This document shows, in pieces, positions 13,093 to 14,165 of a stretch of DNA of 14,165 nt. Each line of letters starts with the position of its first letter. Position 1 is the first letter of the stretch. Made by a program: the position numbers and the translations under genes. The stretch lies in contig JAJYKG010000003.1 of NCBI GenBank assembly GCA_021788795.1, positions 12,158-26,322 of the forward strand, given 5' to 3'. The DNA is from Thermoplasmata archaeon (GTDB lineage: Archaea; Thermoplasmatota; Thermoplasmata; RBG-16-68-12). The notes under the pieces are model-generated. The model saw only the letters and a program-made list of their open reading frames with translations, was not told the DNA's origin and did no database searches.

Positions 13093-14165
13093 CGGCCTTC
13101 CGCGCCGCCTTCGGCTTCCGGTACATCGTCGACTTCCCCGTCATCCGCTCCTCGTAGGCCTTGTCGAGGTCGTAGACGAGGGTCTCCTGGTCGCTGAACC
13201 GGCCGCCCGCCCATGCGCGCGAGCGGACGCCCAGCTGGGTGCGCTCGCAGACCGCCCAATCCTGGCGGTTGATCTCGTCCCACATGTCGACGGCGTCGCT
13301 CGGGTCGAAGTCGGGGCGCGCCATCGTCTCCGGGTCGAAGTACCACTCGCACTCGATGCGCGAGTGCGTCGGAGTCTGCGGCCAGTCCCGGTGGACCATG
13401 AGATAGTCCGGATGGACGCTGAAGAACATGTTCGGGAAGACGACCCAGTAGTAGATTCGCTTCCGGTCGTCTGCGTTCATCCCCTGGAGGGGTGGGCGCT
13501 TCGTGTAGCCGGACACGGTCATCGACTGGAAGTCCCCGGCGAAGACTTGGAAGCCGCCGTTGACGCCGCCCCGGCCGGGGGCGCGGGCCATGTAGGCGTC
13601 GTTGTCCCCGGTGAGGTACGGGGTCACGCGGTTCAGCCCGGGGTGGATCGGGGCGCAGTGGTAGCACTCCGAGTAGTTCTCGGCGAGGATCTTCCAGTTC
13701 GCGTCGACCTCATACACGTGCCGGGCGCCGAGCCGCAGCCCGGCGATGTCCCACCGCTCCGTGAGCTTCATGAGCGGGGCGATCTGCTCCTTGAGGGGCG
13801 CCGCATGGGGATCGAGGTTCGCCCAGAGGAAGCCGCCCCAGGTCTCCGTCTTGATGCCATACAGGCCGAAATCGCCCTTGTCGAAGTCCTCGAGGGCGTC
13901 CGTGTGCGGGGCGCCCACGAGCTTGCCCTCCGTCGAATAGGTCCACGCGTGGTACGGGCAGACGATCGAGCGGAGCTTCTCGCCCTTCTCGTCCGTCACG
14001 ATGCGCGTGCCGCGGTGGCGGCAGACGTTGTAGAAGCCGCGGACGGCGCCGTCGTTCCCGCGGATGAACAGCAGGCTTTCCGTCCCGATGTCGCGGGTGA
14101 AGAAATCGCCCGGGTTCGGGATCTGCGTGACGTGCCCGACATTGAGCCAATGGCGGAAGATCGGA
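13058..14165 (-). CDS. Rieske non-haem iron oxygenase alpha subunit, 5' end off window
   Basis: The frame is open to the right edge, giving 368 visible residues; the real start lies outside. Numbering from the first visible residue, the Rieske [2Fe-2S] ligands are CRH (Cys48, His50) and CPYH (Cys69, His72). The catalytic domain has ENYSECYHCAPIHPG (Glu166, His169, His174), and Asp302 in RQDWAVCE completes the 2-His-1-carboxylate iron site. The ENYxECYHC form and QDWxVCE resemble the C-N-bond-cleaving group (choline, glycine betaine, stachydrine and carnitine monooxygenases), which hydroxylate an N-methyl or neighbouring carbon. The basic tail (SRRRRAGGT) is coded over the overlap with the convergent FKBP gene. 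A ferredoxin reductase partner is not in the window. The substrate is inferred only at group level; an aromatic-ring dioxygenase is less likely. Confidence 0.9.
   Translation of the reverse strand, partial: PIFRHWLNVGHVTQIPNPGDFFTRDIGTESLLFIRGNDGAVRGFYNVCRHRGTRIVTDEKGEKLRSIVCPYHAWTYSTEGKLVGAPHTDALEDFDKGDFGLYGIKTETWGGFLWANLDPHAAPLKEQIAPLMKLTERWDIAGLRLGARHVYEVDANWKILAENYSECYHCAPIHPGLNRVTPYLTGDNDAYMARAPGRGGVNGGFQVFAGDFQSMTVSGYTKRPPLQGMNADDRKRIYYWVVFPNMFFSVHPDYLMVHRDWPQTPTHSRIECEWYFDPETMARPDFDPSDAVDMWDEINRQDWAVCERTQLGVRSRAWAGGRFSDQETLVYDLDKAYEERMTGKSTMYRKPKAARKAVTSRRRRAGGT

Noticed and set aside
1..14165. CRISPR array, tRNA/rRNA genes, insertion sequences, toxin-antitoxin or phage modules
   Set aside because: No regularly spaced repeats, cloverleaf-like segments, transposase or integrase motifs, or small paired genes of that kind were recognised on either strand.

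Overview
The window looks like chromosomal DNA of a high-GC archaeon. Two things point there. The free-standing asparagine synthetase at 1183-2175 has the architecture of the AsnRS-derived enzyme described from archaea. Several genes are also preceded by an A/T-rich TATA-like box about 30 bases ahead of the start codon, often with a purine-rich BRE-like element upstream and no room for a long leader. Other starts keep a GGAGG-type ribosome binding site. A high-GC member of the Thermoplasmatota is a reasonable guess, but the sequence alone does not settle the lineage.

Left part (1-4265): on the minus strand, a BCP-type peroxiredoxin gene runs into and overlaps a small HExxH metallopeptidase-like gene. 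Divergent from them is the asparagine synthetase. Convergent to it is a two-gene minus-strand operon: a MoaD/ThiS-like ubiquitin-fold protein ending in Gly-Gly, then a cytoplasmic Asp-box (BNR) beta-propeller. A plus-strand gene for a degenerate Nudix-like protein follows and carries an apparent single-base frameshift.

Right part (4266-14165): this is dominated by oxidative and one-carbon enzymes. There are three paralogous FAD oxidoreductases of the COG1233/PYROXD2 type, two as a translationally coupled minus-strand pair and one on the plus strand. A GcvT-family (aminomethyltransferase-like) gene is divergent from the pair and lies directly ahead of the third flavoprotein. Next come a two-domain SRPBCC/AHSA1 protein, a lysine 6-dehydrogenase/saccharopine dehydrogenase-like enzyme, a SlyD-like FKBP prolyl isomerase, and a Rieske non-haem iron oxygenase that runs off the right edge and resembles the C-N-cleaving (choline/betaine/carnitine monooxygenase) group.

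The combination of Rieske oxygenase, flavoprotein oxidoreductases, GcvT-like folate enzyme and amino acid dehydrogenase suggests a pathway for demethylating and oxidising an N-methylated amine or amino acid. No gene here fixes the substrate, so that is inference. No tRNA, rRNA, CRISPR array, insertion sequence or integrase was recognised. All gaps between genes are under 200 bases and hold promoters or short convergent spacers.
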